From contig OZ025244.1 in the NCBI GenBank assembly GCA_964019155.1, positions 24,896,875-24,960,874 on the forward strand: DNA of 64,000 bases. The letters are read 5' to 3'. Source of the stretch: Osedax fenrisi (lineage: Eukaryota; Annelida; Polychaeta; Sabellida; Siboglinidae). The notes under the pieces were generated by a model. It was not told the origin of the DNA and ran no database searches. It saw only the letters and a program-made list of their open reading frames with translations. A program made the translations under genes and the position numbers. Each line of letters starts with the position of its first letter. The stretch's first letter is position 1. Shown piece after piece: positions 62,218-64,000 of this stretch.

Positions 62218-63360
62218 GCTATATTTATAGAATTTATATATTATATATAAAACATTATATAACAATTTATATTACTTAGGAATGTAGAATTCAAAATAAA
62301 TAATTTATATTATAAATCAAATAAATGTAAAAAATCCAGTTTTAAATTTTAATTATAAGGGTATACAATATTACATAATAATTTATATTAGTTTTGAATC
62401 TAGATTTCAAAATAAATAATTTATTTAAAAAAGGCATGCCATAAAAGATGCATTTTATGCTATTTCTAAACTGATTTCATATATTATATTTTCACAGTTA
62501 CAAAATAACATTTCATTAATCAATATTACATAATAAAACAAAAATGTAATTTTTCCGATTTTAACATATTTAGCCATGGCGATATCCCCTTAAAGCATAT
62601 AATTCTACAATTTATAACTTACAACCTATTTGGATACTTTTGTAGTACGATAATATTCCATATATTAATAATATTAACAAATTTCAATTTAAAAAAATTA
62701 ATTTAATATTTCAAATCAGGTACCTCCCTTTAACTCATGTAAATCGGCATTCATAACATTTCTCTATCACTATTAAGTTATGTTATTTGATTATTTTAAT
62801 ATCCAAGAATAGCTGTTAAAACAATTATATAAATTATCTATCCATATAAATTCAAATTCCCCAGAGTGATTATAAATTAAATTTAAATATTATTTATAAA
62901 TTAATTGTAAACTTGCATATACATCTATTCGTAATCAAAACACATATCTCGCTAATGAATAATATCAAATAGAATACGTATTTGTATTTCAAGTATATAT
63001 ATATATATCTACATTTTACTGAAAAATAATGTAAATAGACATTTAAATTTATAAAAAAAAATCAAAGAAAATCTTCAGATATATTGATGTACATAGTTAA
63101 TGTATTTTTTTAAATATAAATTTATGTTAATACAATTATATATACATATATAATTATTGTAATATTAAACTATTTATTCAATAAACTTAATTACAATATT
63201 AAATAACATTAATATAATTTCAATAATTGTATCAATTATTTACACCTTACAGATAAAAAAAAAAATAATTAAAAAAAAAAATCATTTTACCTTTAAAATA
63301 AAATTTATTAAAAAACTTAATTAAACCATTATTTATGTATACTTATATTATAATACTACA
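60440..63360. other. Very AT-rich DNA, no gene seen
   Basis: About 2.9 kb dominated by A and T, with one TA tract (62180-62214). No exon, RNA gene or clear transposon end recognised on either strand. Confidence 0.6.
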
Positions 63361-63520
63361 CTAAACATCAGCACTTCTACTTCGACTTATACATAGACGC
63401 ACTCGCGTGTACAAACCTAGAGAGAGGAGTCTCTGTCTATCAGCATTCCTGGCATCCCAGCAACATAGCGAGGTGGCACATTCATCATTGTAGATAACTG
63501 TAGAGGAGAGAGAGAGATTA

Positions 63521-63670
63521 ATGCCCGACTCGATCACTAGGGGGATTGTAATGTCACGGAAGAGTGAACGAAGTACAGCGACGATAACTAATCATAATGA
63601 TAATGATGATGATGATGCTATAGAGGACATAAGCAACTGTATGTCCTTAATTGTATATGGTATTGGATGA
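63521..63670 (+). CDS. Small open frame of unknown function
   Basis: ATG to TGA, 49 residues: MPDSITRGIVMSRKSERSTA, then TITNHNDNDDDDAIEDISNC and a hydrophobic end. It lies in a GC-richer stretch (63380-63670) with purine-rich GAGAGAGAGA just upstream. AACT|GTATGT near the end could be a splice donor, so this may be the first coding exon of a gene running out of the window. There is no homology I recognise. Confidence 0.2.
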   Translation: MPDSITRGIVMSRKSERSTATITNHNDNDDDDAIEDISNCMSLIVYGIG

Positions 63671-64000
63671 CAATATACAGGCAAGATATATAATATTTTT
63701 CAAACTATCGACGATAATAATAATAATCGAATACAAGATATCGTCCGTGATTAATTATTATTAATATATGCAATAAATTATCGAATAAATAATAAAAATA
63801 ATATATTAATAGGTGTCATGAATAACATTTATCATTTTTCTTCCATCGAATTACCGTTATTAGATTTTCATCTACCAGACAAACGGATGAAACTACCACA
63901 CCTCTGTTTAGAATGATGACAATACATCGAAGGATGAAAATCAATTATTTTGTAATTATAATTATCACCAGGGTTGTTGGTTTTTTTGCGGGTTATTTAG

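Overview
This is nuclear DNA from an animal, with no bacterial organisation. It is strongly AT-rich and packed with (TA)n microsatellites, minisatellites, TA-flanked inverted-repeat elements and decayed LINE retrotransposons. I recognise one protein-coding gene: a plus-strand innexin (invertebrate gap-junction channel) split into ten coding exons between 15712 and 58446. The exons join in phase into about 424 residues. The prediction has the DDDYVDRL N-terminus, the CWCPAQFT first loop, the YYQWVP signature before TM2, a second loop with two Cys, and the NLFNEKIF segment before TM4. Innexins rule out a vertebrate. The loop sequences look most like mollusc/annelid-type (spiralian) innexins, but that is inference.

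Layout. 1-15100: no recognisable gene. This stretch holds minisatellites, CAC-rich repeats, a CAGT-ended TA-flanked element (5925-7314), a roughly 0.9 kb foldback (8625-9540), a pogo/Tigger-like MITE (13476-13998), a promoter-like GC-rich patch near 10.9 kb, a CACGTG cluster near 11.2 kb and a 210 bp CT tract. 15120-15711: candidate 5' regulatory region of the innexin, with CRE, AP-1 and TTACGTAA motifs. 15712-21302: exons 1-3. 21303-38393: a 17 kb third intron containing an RTE LINE (minus) split by an L2/CR1-like LINE (minus), further minisatellites, a dimeric MITE at 36.3 kb and an AGGGTACA-rich element at 37 kb. 38394-40869: exons 4-7, closely spaced. 40870-50854: a 10 kb seventh intron with a third LINE (13 bp target-site duplication), a 2.8 kb inverted-repeat element built of GTTATACC motifs and a 0.9 kb MITE. 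50855-58446: exons 8-10, with introns holding an L2/CR1 relic, a TIR element carrying a nested RTE fragment with an 11 bp target-site duplication, and another TA-flanked element. 58447-64000: possible alternative 3' exons of the innexin, then a very AT-rich tail with one small ORF near 63.5 kb.

The most interesting points are: the possible set of alternative C-terminal exons (58320, 58857, 59662 plus 60130), all acceptor- and phase-compatible with exon 9; the number of distinct TA-target inverted-repeat families in one locus; and nested retrotransposon insertions that can be read directly. I found no wholly new biochemical system.
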